Assembly (NCBI RefSeq): GCF_010725485.1
Contig: NZ_AP022598.1
Coordinates: 4,960,001-5,024,000, forward strand
Source: Mycolicibacterium parafortuitum
Lineage (GTDB): Bacteria; Actinomycetota; Actinomycetes; Mycobacteriales; Mycobacteriaceae
Direction of reading: 5' to 3'
DNA length: 64,000 nt
A program made the translations under genes and the position numbers. The notes beneath the pieces are model-generated. The model did no database searches. It was not told the origin of the DNA and worked only from the letters and a program-made list of their open reading frames with translations. Shown here in pieces: positions 42,583 to 49,560 of this stretch (position 1 is its first letter; every line of letters starts with the position of its first letter).

Positions 42583-43628
42583 GCGTACGCCTGAGATACC
42601 CGGCCATCATCGCGGGACTGGCTGCGCTGCTGGTGATCTCGATGATCGCGGGCCTGGCCGTCGGCTCGATCGCGATTCCGCCCGGCGATGTCGCGCGCAT
42701 CCTCGCGCATCAGATCGCCCCGGGCCTGGTGGATGCGAGCGGCCCGGCGCACTACCAGACCGTCGTCGCGCAGGTACGCGGGCCGCGGGTGCTGCTCGGC
42801 GCAACCGTGGGCGCCGGGCTGGCCGTGATCGGCATGACGTTGCAGGCGCTGGTGCGCAATCCGCTCGCCGACCCGTACCTGCTCGGCGTGTCCTCGGGCG
42901 CCTCCGTCGGGGCCGTCGGCGTCATCGTCTTCGGCGCGGCCCTCGCCGGAACGGTGACGACGTCCGTCGCGGCATTCGCGGGATCGCTGACGGCGCTGCT
43001 GCTGGTGTACGGGCTGTCGCGCTCCGGGGGCCGGATCACCACCACGCGGTTGGTGCTGGCCGGGGTGGCCGTCGCGTACGTGCTGTCGGCCGTGACCAGC
43101 CTGCTGCTGCTCACGGCCCGCACCGGAGACCAGGCGCGGCAGGTGCTGACGTGGCTGCTCGGCGGGCTGGGCGGGGCGCGGTGGGACACGCTGTGGCTGC
43201 CCGTCCTCGTCGTCGGTGTCGGCCTCGCGCTGCTGCTCGCGCACGGCCGGACCCTGAACGTGCTGTTGGCCGGCGACGATGCGGCGACGACGATGGGCGT
43301 TGACATCCAACGGTTTCGGGCCCGTTCGTTCGTGCTGACGTCGCTGCTGACCGGTGTGCTGGTGGCGGCCAGCGGGCCGATCGGCTTCGTCGGGCTGATC
43401 CTCCCCCATGCCGTGCGACTGCTCGTCGGCAGCGACCACCGCCGCGCCCTGCCCGCGGCCGCGCTGGCCGGCGCGAGCTTCCTGGTGGTGGCCGACATCG
43501 CCGCGCGCACACTGGCTTCGCCCCAGGAGATCCCGGTGGGGGTGCTGACAGCGTTGTGCGGCGGGCCGTTCTTCCTGTGGCTGCTGCGCCGCGACGCCCG
43601 CCGCGCCGCCACGGGCGGCCCGGCATGA
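42579..43628 (+). CDS. FecCD/BtuC-family ABC transporter permease
   Basis: 349 residues from GTG 42579 (GTGA overlap). About ten hydrophobic helices. Hallmarks are RGPRVLLGATVGAGLAVIGMTLQALVRNPLADPYLLGVSSGASVGA (about 63-108, cited by position) and the cytoplasmic coupling segment with GPIGFVGLILPHAVRLLVGSDHRRALPAAAL near the end. Homodimeric permease for metal-chelate or B12 import. Confidence 0.92.
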   Translation: MSVRLRYPAIIAGLAALLVISMIAGLAVGSIAIPPGDVARILAHQIAPGLVDASGPAHYQTVVAQVRGPRVLLGATVGAGLAVIGMTLQALVRNPLADPYLLGVSSGASVGAVGVIVFGAALAGTVTTSVAAFAGSLTALLLVYGLSRSGGRITTTRLVLAGVAVAYVLSAVTSLLLLTARTGDQARQVLTWLLGGLGGARWDTLWLPVLVVGVGLALLLAHGRTLNVLLAGDDAATTMGVDIQRFRARSFVLTSLLTGVLVAASGPIGFVGLILPHAVRLLVGSDHRRALPAAALAGASFLVVADIAARTLASPQEIPVGVLTALCGGPFFLWLLRRDARRAATGGPA

Positions 43629-44416
43629 CGCCGGCCGGCCTGCGCGCCTCGCAGCTCTGCGTCGATCTGGGTGGCCGTCGCATCATCGACGATGTGTCGC
43701 TGGACGCGGCGCCCGGTGCGGTGGTCGGCGTCGTCGGACCCAACGGATGCGGTAAGTCGACCCTGGTGCGCACTCTCGGCCGGATCCTGCGCCCGACGTC
43801 GGGGACGGTGCACCTCGACGGCACCGACATCGCGTCGATGAGTGCGCGTCGCGTCGCGCAGACCGTTGCCGCCGTACTGCAGGACTCCACCGGTGATTTC
43901 GACCTTCGGGTGCGTGACGTCGTCGCGATGGGACGGGCACCGCACAAGCGGATGTTCGACGGCGACAACGCATCTGACGCACGCATCGTCGCCGAATCGC
44001 TGGCCGCGGTCGACGCCACCCACCTGGCCGAGCGACCGTTCGCGCTGATGTCGGGAGGTGAGCGACAGCGGGTGCTGGTGGCCCGCGCCCTCGCTCAACA
44101 GCCGCGGCTGCTGCTCATGGACGAGCCGACCAATCACCTCGACGTCCGGCACATCTTCGACGTGCTGGCATTGCCGGCGGCGATCGGCGTCACCGCCGTC
44201 ATCGCCCTGCACGACCTGAACCTGGCCGCGCACTACTGCGACGTCATCCACGTGTTGTGCGAGGGCAAGCAGATCGCGGCCGGACCGCCGGCGGAGGTGT
44301 TCACCGGTGAGCTGATCGCCGATGTCTGGAACGTGAGCGCGACCGTGGTCGCGCACCCGGGGACCGGCAGGCCGCACATCTACTTCGACCCGGGGGCTGT
44401 ACCGGTGCGGCCGTGA
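43625..44416 (+). CDS. FecE/BtuD-family ABC transporter ATPase
   Basis: 263 residues from ATG 43625 (ATGA overlap). Walker A GPNGCGKST is at 38-46, the signature MSGGERQ at 142-148, Walker B LLLMDEP at 162-168 and the H-loop H196. It energises the importer and completes the BtuF-FhuF-BtuC-BtuD order. Confidence 0.93.
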   Translation: MTPAGLRASQLCVDLGGRRIIDDVSLDAAPGAVVGVVGPNGCGKSTLVRTLGRILRPTSGTVHLDGTDIASMSARRVAQTVAAVLQDSTGDFDLRVRDVVAMGRAPHKRMFDGDNASDARIVAESLAAVDATHLAERPFALMSGGERQRVLVARALAQQPRLLLMDEPTNHLDVRHIFDVLALPAAIGVTAVIALHDLNLAAHYCDVIHVLCEGKQIAAGPPAEVFTGELIADVWNVSATVVAHPGTGRPHIYFDPGAVPVRP

Positions 44417-44529
44417 GAGCCGAAGACACCCCCTTTTTCTAACGAGAGCGTCATTTCTCTTTCGCGGGACCGGCAGGGACTGCATCCTGAAGGTGCCGCC
44501 GATGCCGAAACCGAGGTGGGGGTTCACTG

Positions 44530-45942
44530 ATGCGCTCCGCGACCTCGTTGATCGTGTTTCCCCTCGTCTACGCCCTGTCGGTAGCCGCTGGGCGGGCGAC
44601 CCGACTAGGTGGCGGCGAGGTTGCGCTGTTGTGGCCGGCGGCGGCGGTCGGAGTGATCTGGCTGCTGTCGGCGAGACAACGCGGCAGGCGGGCGTGGGTG
44701 GTGCACGTCGCCCTTCTGGCTGTCGCTGCGTTCATGACGAACCTGGCAACAGGAGCGTCGGTACCCCTGAGCCTGTGGTTCGTCCTTGTCAACGTTGTGT
44801 TGTCCGTCGTCACCGTCGAGACACTGGCTGCCGGCCGAGGAGAAGTCGAGCTTCGCGACCCTGCCGACTTCGCCCACCTCGTCGCCGCCGTGGCGGCAGG
44901 TACCTGTGCGGCCGCGGTGCTGGCGACGGGGTACTTCGTGGTCGCCTTCGAGGCACCGGTGTGGGAGACATTCGCCCTCTTCGCTGTGCGCAACGGCGCG
45001 ACGGCGCTTCTCGGACTGTCGATCTGGCTGATTTTGCGCAACAGACCGCTACGACCGCGACGCTATAGTGCGGCATCGGTCAGCGAGGCGCTTCTGGTCA
45101 GCTGTGGGCTGGCTGTCGTGTTCTTCTGGACGTACTGGCTGAATTACGGCCAACCCATAGCTTTCATCTCGTTGGTGCCCGCCATGTGGGTCGCGCTGCG
45201 GTACAGCACGCCGGTCAGCACGGTGTTCCTGCTGGCTGCAGGCGCGTGGATCGTTTACACGACGCTGTCCGACAGGGGATTCACCGTCGACGATGTTCAG
45301 ATGCGCGCGCTGCTGGCACAAGGGATGGTCTGCAGTCTGACTCTGGTCGTGCTGACACTGTCGCTCTACCGCGACTCGCGCGCACGACTGATCGCCGAAC
45401 TCGAACAGGCGCGCGACAGGGCGGATCATCTCGCGTCGCATGACCCACTGACCGGATTGGCCAATCGCGCACTGTTCACTGAGCGGGTTGAGCGCGCCCT
45501 AGAGCGAGCACGGGAAGGCGTTTCGGGTGGCGTGGGTCTGATCCTCCTCGACCTCGACGGCTTCAAGGCAGTCAACGACACATGGGGACATGCCGAAGGC
45601 GACGACGTGCTTCTCGAAGTATCAGCGCGGGTGGCAGCGGCGATCGAACCGACCGACACCGCGGCCCGACTGGGGGGTGACGAGTTCGCGGTGTTGTGTC
45701 CTGCAACGTGCGACATTGCGCAAGTAGAGGTGATCGCAGAGCGGCTTCGAGCAGATCTTCGTCGACCCATCACACTCAGCGCCGGAGATAGCTACGACCA
45801 ACTTTCGGTCAGCGTCGGCGTCGTGATAGGGCACGGCCAGTGTGACGCCCAGACCCTGCTGCGGCAGGCAGATACGTTGATGTATCACGCCAAACGAAGC
45901 GGCAAAGATTGCGTGAGTATCGGCTTTTCACCGCAGAAATGA
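44530..45942 (+). CDS. membrane diguanylate cyclase (MASE-type sensor, GGDEF)
   Basis: 470 residues. About eight hydrophobic helices (1-280) form a MASE1-like sensor region, followed by a short coiled linker (LIAELEQARDRADHLASHDPLTGLANR) and a GGDEF domain with intact GGDEF at 382-386. The inhibitory RxxD site expected just before it reads ExxD (EPTD), so c-di-GMP feedback is probably lost. Synthesises c-di-GMP in response to an unknown membrane signal. Confidence 0.9.
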   Translation: MRSATSLIVFPLVYALSVAAGRATRLGGGEVALLWPAAAVGVIWLLSARQRGRRAWVVHVALLAVAAFMTNLATGASVPLSLWFVLVNVVLSVVTVETLAAGRGEVELRDPADFAHLVAAVAAGTCAAAVLATGYFVVAFEAPVWETFALFAVRNGATALLGLSIWLILRNRPLRPRRYSAASVSEALLVSCGLAVVFFWTYWLNYGQPIAFISLVPAMWVALRYSTPVSTVFLLAAGAWIVYTTLSDRGFTVDDVQMRALLAQGMVCSLTLVVLTLSLYRDSRARLIAELEQARDRADHLASHDPLTGLANRALFTERVERALERAREGVSGGVGLILLDLDGFKAVNDTWGHAEGDDVLLEVSARVAAAIEPTDTAARLGGDEFAVLCPATCDIAQVEVIAERLRADLRRPITLSAGDSYDQLSVSVGVVIGHGQCDAQTLLRQADTLMYHAKRSGKDCVSIGFSPQK

Positions 45943-45987
45943 ACTTGCCCGTTGTGGCCCACATCGCGGGGCTACCGCGATGGTGTG

Positions 45988-46062
45988 TGGTGGTCCCGGC
46001 TGGGTTCGAACCAGCGACCTTCCGCGTGTGAGGCGGACGCTCTCCCACTGAGCTACGAGACC
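45988..46062 (-). tRNA. tRNA-Val(CAC)
   Basis: A 75-nt cloverleaf on the minus strand, including encoded CCA. Acceptor GGTCTCG/CGGGACC, anticodon loop CTCACAC (anticodon CAC), T-loop GGTTCGAACC. It faces away from the plus-strand tRNA cluster. Confidence 0.93.
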
Positions 46063-46381
46063 GGGTATTCGACAGAGCCGAACGAGGCAGAAGACTAACA
46101 CGCGGCGGTTCCGTCCCGGGAATCCGCTGGGCGCGACCCGTCTTCGGCCGTATACGCCTCACAGGGTGTGGCTGGATTCCCGCAGCTGCGCCGGCGAACC
46201 CGCCGGCATACGGTTGTCGTACTCCGACGGGTACGGCTTCCTCCTCGCCCGCGAGGCATGCCAGCTGTTTTGACCAGGAGTTTCGGGCTGCGGCGCGCCG
46301 TGCGAACAAGGGATTTGTATATGCCGAGCTGCGTGGACTAATGTCGTGCATCGCGACGGACGACGAACTCGCCCGTAGCAC
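46063..46381. other. 319-bp intergenic region between divergent tRNA genes
   Basis: No gene seen. It must hold the promoter of the Gly-Cys-Val tRNA cluster; TTGTAT at about 46315 with TAATGT 18 bp later is the best -35/-10 candidate. Minus-strand open frames here overlap tRNA genes and are not credible. Confidence 0.45.
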
Positions 46382-46454
46382 GCGGATGTAGCGCAGTTGG
46401 TAGCGCATCACCTTGCCAAGGTGAGGGTCGCGGGTTCGAATCCCGTCATCCGCT
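46382..46454 (+). tRNA. tRNA-Gly(GCC)
   Basis: 73 nt. Acceptor GCGGATG/CATCCGC, anticodon loop TTGCCAA (anticodon GCC), T-arm GCGGGTTCGAATCCCGT. CCA is not encoded. Confidence 0.95.
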
Positions 46455-46480
46455 CGAGGATGCGTGGCATCAATCCCAGC

Positions 46481-46551
46481 GGTGGAGTGGCCGAGTGGTG
46501 AGGCAACGGCCTGCAAAGCCGTGCACACGGGTTCGATTCCCGTCTCCACCT
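46481..46551 (+). tRNA. tRNA-Cys(GCA)
   Basis: 71 nt. Acceptor GGTGGAG/CTCCACC, anticodon loop CTGCAAA (anticodon GCA), T-arm ACGGGTTCGATTCCCGT. It is followed 14 bp later by tRNA-Val(GAC). Confidence 0.95.
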
Positions 46552-46565
46552 CCGAAGACGTCCCG

Positions 46566-46640
46566 GCGCGATTAGCTCAGCGGGAGAGCGCTTCCCTGAC
46601 ACGGAAGAGGTCACTGGTTCAATCCCAGTATCGCGCACCA
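46566..46640 (+). tRNA. tRNA-Val(GAC), integration site of the mobile element
   Basis: 75 nt including encoded ACCA. Acceptor GCGCGAT/ATCGCGC, anticodon loop CTGACAC (anticodon GAC). Its last 27 nt (46614-46640) are repeated exactly at 49442-49468, marking the attachment core. The tRNA remains complete after integration. Confidence 0.95.
46614..46640 (+). repeat. attL core (27 bp)
   Basis: The shared 27-mer begins ctggttcaatcccag and ends tatcgcgcacca. It covers the T-arm, acceptor strand and CCA of tRNA-Val(GAC). The flanking bases differ from the right copy, so the core is exact. Confidence 0.9.
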
Positions 46641-46655
46641 GTATCGCCGCAGGTC

Positions 46656-46673
46656 AAACTATATATATAGTTT
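46656..46673. repeat. perfect 18-bp AT-rich palindrome near the left end
   Basis: AAACTATATATATAGTTT, 16 bp inside attL. It could be a terminator of the tRNA transcript or a recombination accessory site. Confidence 0.6.
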
Positions 46674-46686
46674 ATCTAATTTGATC

Positions 46687-46709
46687 CATACCAGATGCCA
46701 TACCAGATG
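46687..46709. repeat. left arm-type integrase binding sites (two direct copies)
   Basis: CATACCAGATG at 46687-46697 and again at 46699-46709, a 12-bp period. The same word is duplicated near the right end (49307-49328). Paired direct repeats flanking the core are how tyrosine integrases of mycobacteriophages bind their arms. Confidence 0.6.
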
Positions 46710-46756
46710 TGGGTCAAAGTCACGGTGCATTACTCCCATCACCGCAGGTCAATGCC

Positions 46757-46825
46757 TGCGATACTGGGAGATTCCCAGTATCGCAATTTCAAGGGTTTCC
46801 CAGCAAAGTTTGCTGGGAAACCCTT
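46757..46825. repeat. two adjacent hairpins, the first made from the att core sequence
   Basis: Hairpin 1 (46757-46785) has a 13-bp stem, TGCGATACTGGGA and its complement, with a 3-nt loop. Its right arm contains TCCCAGTATCGC, identical to 12 bp of the tRNA/att core. Hairpin 2 (46791-46825) is a perfect 17-bp repeat, AAGGGTTTCCCAGCAAA and its complement around one G. An 11-bp direct repeat CCGCAGGTCAA (46647 and 46742) lies alongside. Confidence 0.75.
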
Positions 46826-47116
46826 ACGGCCATGCGCAGCCTTCCGATGCTCTACACCATGCGGTCGTGACCGCGCGATACCGCCCGACTTTGACTACTA
46901 CGGAACCAGACGTAGTGAATATCACAGTTACTTCCTCTGCGCGCGGAGTCGCGATGCACTCCAGGAGAGCGACGGACGGCCCCCACTCGATCCTGATCTC
47001 ATGCCCAGGTGGTCCCTGTTCGCGCCAGACGAGCCGTATGACTGTCCAGGTGACTCACTGGTGGTTTACGGGCGTGTCATTGCTCTACAGCCTGCGTAGC
47101 GACCGCTCAGCGATCA

Positions 47117-47165
47117 CTAGTCTTCCAAACTAGCTACGCGGGTTCGATTCCCGTCGCCCACTCCA
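47117..47165 (+). pseudogene. tRNA-Gly(TCC)-like 3' half
   Basis: Anticodon arm CTAGT-CTTCCAA-ACTAG (anticodon TCC), T-arm with GGTTCGATT, acceptor strand CGCCCAC, T and CCA are all present. Upstream, the expected GTGGGCG acceptor strand appears only as ACGGGCG, and about 42 nt replace the normal 19-20 nt of D-arm, so it does not fold as a full tRNA. Either a relic of integration at a tRNA-Gly or a decayed element-borne tRNA. Confidence 0.6.
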
Positions 47166-47175
47166 CCAGGACCAG

Positions 47176-47213
47176 CGCATGGCCGGTCGAACTCGGTTTC
47201 GACCGCCCATGCG
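47176..47213. terminator. hairpin after the tRNA-Gly-like fragment
   Basis: A 16-bp stem with one mismatch (CGCATGGCCGGTCGAA and complement), loop CTCGGT. No U-tract. It would end any transcript entering from the tRNA cluster before the cargo genes. Confidence 0.6.
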
Positions 47214-47419
47214 GTCCCGCATCCGTCCCGTACACCGGGGCCGTTGCCGCTCCGCGACGCTGCGTTGTTGTTGGGATCAAAGAGCCTGTTGAGACCTGTG
47301 TGACGCATGTTGCGCCGACGTCAAATCCGGCGCGCAATGCAGCGGCGTGTCGTCTTGCCTGCGCAACCTCTACTCGTAACGTGATTCTCAGCCGAGCACA
47401 GGAAGGGAGGTCGGCAGCT

Positions 47420-48028
47420 GTGGACGTGGCAAAGGTGCTGAAAGACGCATGGCAGGCCGTCGAGGATTCCGGCGTCCCGAAGGAAATGCAAGAGATCGCC
47501 TTCAATCGCGCCGTCGACCTCTATGGGTACGCACCGTCCGTAGCGCAGCCGCCAATCACTGCACCTTCACCCGATGTGGCGTCGAACGGCTCGGGCAATA
47601 CGACGGGTTCGGGTGCATCGACCGGCACCATCAAGTCGGAGTCAGCCTTCTACGAGTCAATGTGCAAGGCGACTGGCATTAGCGAAGACGCCCTATTAAG
47701 GCTCATCGACATCCATGAGGGCGCACCGCGCATCGCGCTGAAGGCATCCCAACTTCCGAACGCGGCCGCCAAGGCGCAGAAGGTTGTTTCTCTATTGATC
47801 ATCCTCGCCAGGCATTACTACAACGACGAGAACGAAGTAGCGCTCTCCTACTGTTTGGCGGAATGCAAGCGCCTAAGTTGCCTCAACGACAACTTCAAGC
47901 GCGACGTTGGCCGCATCGACGACCTACTGCTCACCGGGACGGGCACCGATACCAAGGCGAAGGTGCGCGAGCCGCTTGTGAAGTCAGCGAAGGAATCGTT
48001 GAAGAAGCTCGGGGTTAGCGTCGAGTGA
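47420..48028 (+). CDS. cargo gene A of the tRNA-Val element, unknown
   Basis: 202 residues from GTG 47420, chosen because GGAAGGGAGG lies 9 nt upstream. The N-terminal helix (1-36, VAKVLKDAWQAVEDSGVPKEMQ) joins a Pro/Ser/Gly/Thr-rich linker (37-72) to a helical C-terminal domain (about 75-200). That part looks like the winged-helix-like domains found at the C-termini of island proteins (hydrophobic helix KVVSLLIILARHYY, then an NDNF segment and a closing Lys-rich helix). It overlaps cargo gene B by four bases, so the two proteins are made together. I do not recognise the family. Codon use is less GC-biased than in the flanks. Confidence 0.75.
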   Translation: MDVAKVLKDAWQAVEDSGVPKEMQEIAFNRAVDLYGYAPSVAQPPITAPSPDVASNGSGNTTGSGASTGTIKSESAFYESMCKATGISEDALLRLIDIHEGAPRIALKASQLPNAAAKAQKVVSLLIILARHYYNDENEVALSYCLAECKRLSCLNDNFKRDVGRIDDLLLTGTGTDTKAKVREPLVKSAKESLKKLGVSVE

Positions 48029-48804
48029 GTGCGGCTGGCAATCTTGCTGCAGTTGAGGCGGGATTCCTCGCAGCAGGACTGCCGGCAGCCGTTGTGACTG
48101 ACCTGTTGGACGCCTACACCGAGGCAAAACGTCGTTTTCATCTTGACGATCTACGACCGAGCGCTGTTGAGGGAGGGCGCTTTTCAGAGGCGGCATTCCG
48201 CATCCTGCAATGGCAGACAACGGGAGCTTTCACCCCGTTAGGTGCGACGCTCACAAAAGTACCAACGCTTGTAAACCAACTGGAGAATCAGACGCATGCG
48301 CCCGACAGTGTTCGATTCCACATTCCCCGCACGCTTCGCGCGATTTATGACATCCGCAACAAGCGCAACATCGCTCACCTCGCGGATGGGATCGACCCGA
48401 ACCGTCAGGACGCGACTTTCATAATCCACTCGATGGACTGGGTGCTAGCCGAACTGGTACGGCTGTACCACAGCGTAACCGCCGACGTGGCTCAGACCCT
48501 CATCGAAGATCTTGTCGCTAAAGAGATTCCAGCGATGCAGATGTTCGACGGTTTTCCCGTCTTCCTGAAGGACATGAGCCAACCCGACCAAGTGATGACG
48601 TTGCTCTATTGGCGCGGTGCCACGGGCGCGAGTCGGCCCGAACTGCTGGACTGGATGAGCGCGAAGAGCGCGAAGTCAAACATGTCTTCTACGTTGACTC
48701 GCCTCAAGCAAAAACACTACTTGCACGACGACGGTTCGCTGATCCGCATCACCATTGCCGGTGAGCAGTACGTCGAAACCAAGAAACTAATCGAGCCCAC
48801 TTAA
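48025..48804 (+). CDS. cargo gene B of the tRNA-Val element, HEPN-like motif plus winged helix
   Basis: 259 residues from GTG 48025 (GTGA overlap with gene A). An all-helical N-terminal region includes RNKRNIAH (R111-x6-H118), which fits the R-x4-6-H signature of HEPN ribonucleases, followed by DGIDPNRQDATF and a helix ending MDWVLAELVRLYH. The C-terminal 70 residues read like a winged helix (LYWRGATGASRPELLDWM, SSTLTRLKQKHYLHDDG, ITIAGEQYVE). The family is unknown to me. Its stop codon overlaps that of the convergent integrase remnant by three bases. A toxin/effector or defence role is possible but is inference. Confidence 0.75.
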   Translation: MSAAGNLAAVEAGFLAAGLPAAVVTDLLDAYTEAKRRFHLDDLRPSAVEGGRFSEAAFRILQWQTTGAFTPLGATLTKVPTLVNQLENQTHAPDSVRFHIPRTLRAIYDIRNKRNIAHLADGIDPNRQDATFIIHSMDWVLAELVRLYHSVTADVAQTLIEDLVAKEIPAMQMFDGFPVFLKDMSQPDQVMTLLYWRGATGASRPELLDWMSAKSAKSNMSSTLTRLKQKHYLHDDGSLIRITIAGEQYVETKKLIEPT

Positions 48805-49055
48805 CCCCAGAGCGGCACCACATTCGGGCCGTAGTTCGGTTCGGCCTCCATTGCTCCACGCGCGGCCATCGCGTCGCCGTGGTCGTCCTCGTACAAGTGG
48901 GGGTAGACGCCGAGCTTCGTGGTGACCTTCGCGTGGCCCATGAACCGCGCAACCTCCAACGGTCGCCGTCCCGCCGCGATCATCAGGCTCGCGTAGGTGT
49001 GCGGAGTCCGTGCCAGGTAGGCCCCGGGGGTAGCGCTCCGGCCTTGTCGCCACAC
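48801..49055 (-). pseudogene. C-terminal remnant of a tyrosine integrase
   Basis: 84 residues. HTYASLMIAAGRRPLEVARFMGHAKVTTKLGVYPHLYEDDHGDAM is the conserved C-terminal third of phage tyrosine recombinases, with the catalytic Tyr region VYPHLY (cited by position, about 33-75). The usual HxLRHT box reads ARTPHT, so box II arginine is lost, and no frame upstream (to 49300) supplies the arm-binding or first catalytic domain. Its position beside the right att site matches a decayed element integrase. Confidence 0.8.
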
Positions 49056-49441
49056 ATCGCCACGGCCCGAGTTGAGCCAGTACCGCAGCGCCTGCCGATT
49101 CGTTCGTCAATTGCGAGGTCAGCATCGGCGAGTCGCATCGTCCGGACTCCCGTGACACGGACTGACGGATTCCAGCAGGCTACTGTCGACTGCTGCGCCG
49201 GGGGCGGGCGCGAGTCACCCCCAGAATCTTCGGTTGCGCAGTTTGCTCTCCCGCGTCAAACGTGTCGGCCGTACCGCGCCACGGCGGTCGCGTGGGGTGG
49301 CAGTTTCATACCAGATACATACCAGATGAGAGTAGCGTTATTGGTAGCCATGTCCACTCCCGCGCGAGGAACTATTTCTTGAAATTGCAGCTAGAGACCT
49401 GTTTTCGCAGGTGAAACCAGTATTTTCTTGTTTGCTGCCGC
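49056..49441. other. right end of the element, no intact gene
   Basis: 386 bp holding presumed integrase debris in broken frames and the right arm-type repeats CATACCAGAT at 49307-49316 and 49318-49327 (11-bp period). No open frame on either strand is convincing. Confidence 0.5.
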
Positions 49442-49468
49442 CTGGTTCAATCCCAGTATCGCGCACCA
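49442..49468 (+). repeat. attR core (27 bp)
   Basis: Exact copy of 46614-46640 at the far end of the element, without the 5' part of a tRNA gene. Beyond it chromosomal sequence resumes. Confidence 0.9.
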
Positions 49469-49541
49469 TATCTACGCACTTCAGGCCCGGTTTCCACCGG
49501 GCCTGAGTCGGTTCCGGACACCCCTCGCCCCAGCCCACGCT

Positions 49542-49557
49542 TCGAACATATGATCGA
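49542..49557. promoter_or_regulatory. LexA (SOS) box-like palindrome
   Basis: TCGAACATATGATCGA differs at one base from the mycobacterial LexA consensus TCGAAC-N4-GTTCGA. It ends 4 bp before the GTG of the small gene at 49561. DNA-damage control is inferred. Confidence 0.55.
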
Positions 49558-49560
49558 ACA

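Larger units (their letters stand above)
46641..49441. mobile_element. 2.8-kb integrated element in tRNA-Val(GAC), integrase decayed
   Basis: Bounded by 27-bp direct repeats of the tRNA 3' end. Inside are paired CATACCAGAT arm-type sites near both ends, AT-rich stretches unlike the flanks, two overlapping cargo genes on the plus strand, and a C-terminal fragment of a tyrosine recombinase on the minus strand next to the right end. No relaxase, replication or phage structural genes. It looks like a degenerate satellite or prophage remnant that can no longer excise itself but keeps its cargo. In M. tuberculosis the prophage phiRv2 occupies a tRNA-Val gene in the same tRNA neighbourhood (from memory). 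Confidence 0.85.

Noticed and set aside
45809..46549. Minus-strand frame across the tRNA cluster
   Set aside because: It overlaps three tRNA genes in antisense; its apparent peptides are tRNA complements.
46695..47099. 134-codon plus-strand frame in the left part of the mobile element
   Set aside because: It runs through two perfect hairpins and the presumed arm-type sites, lacks a ribosome binding site, and reads as low-quality sequence; treated as noncoding.
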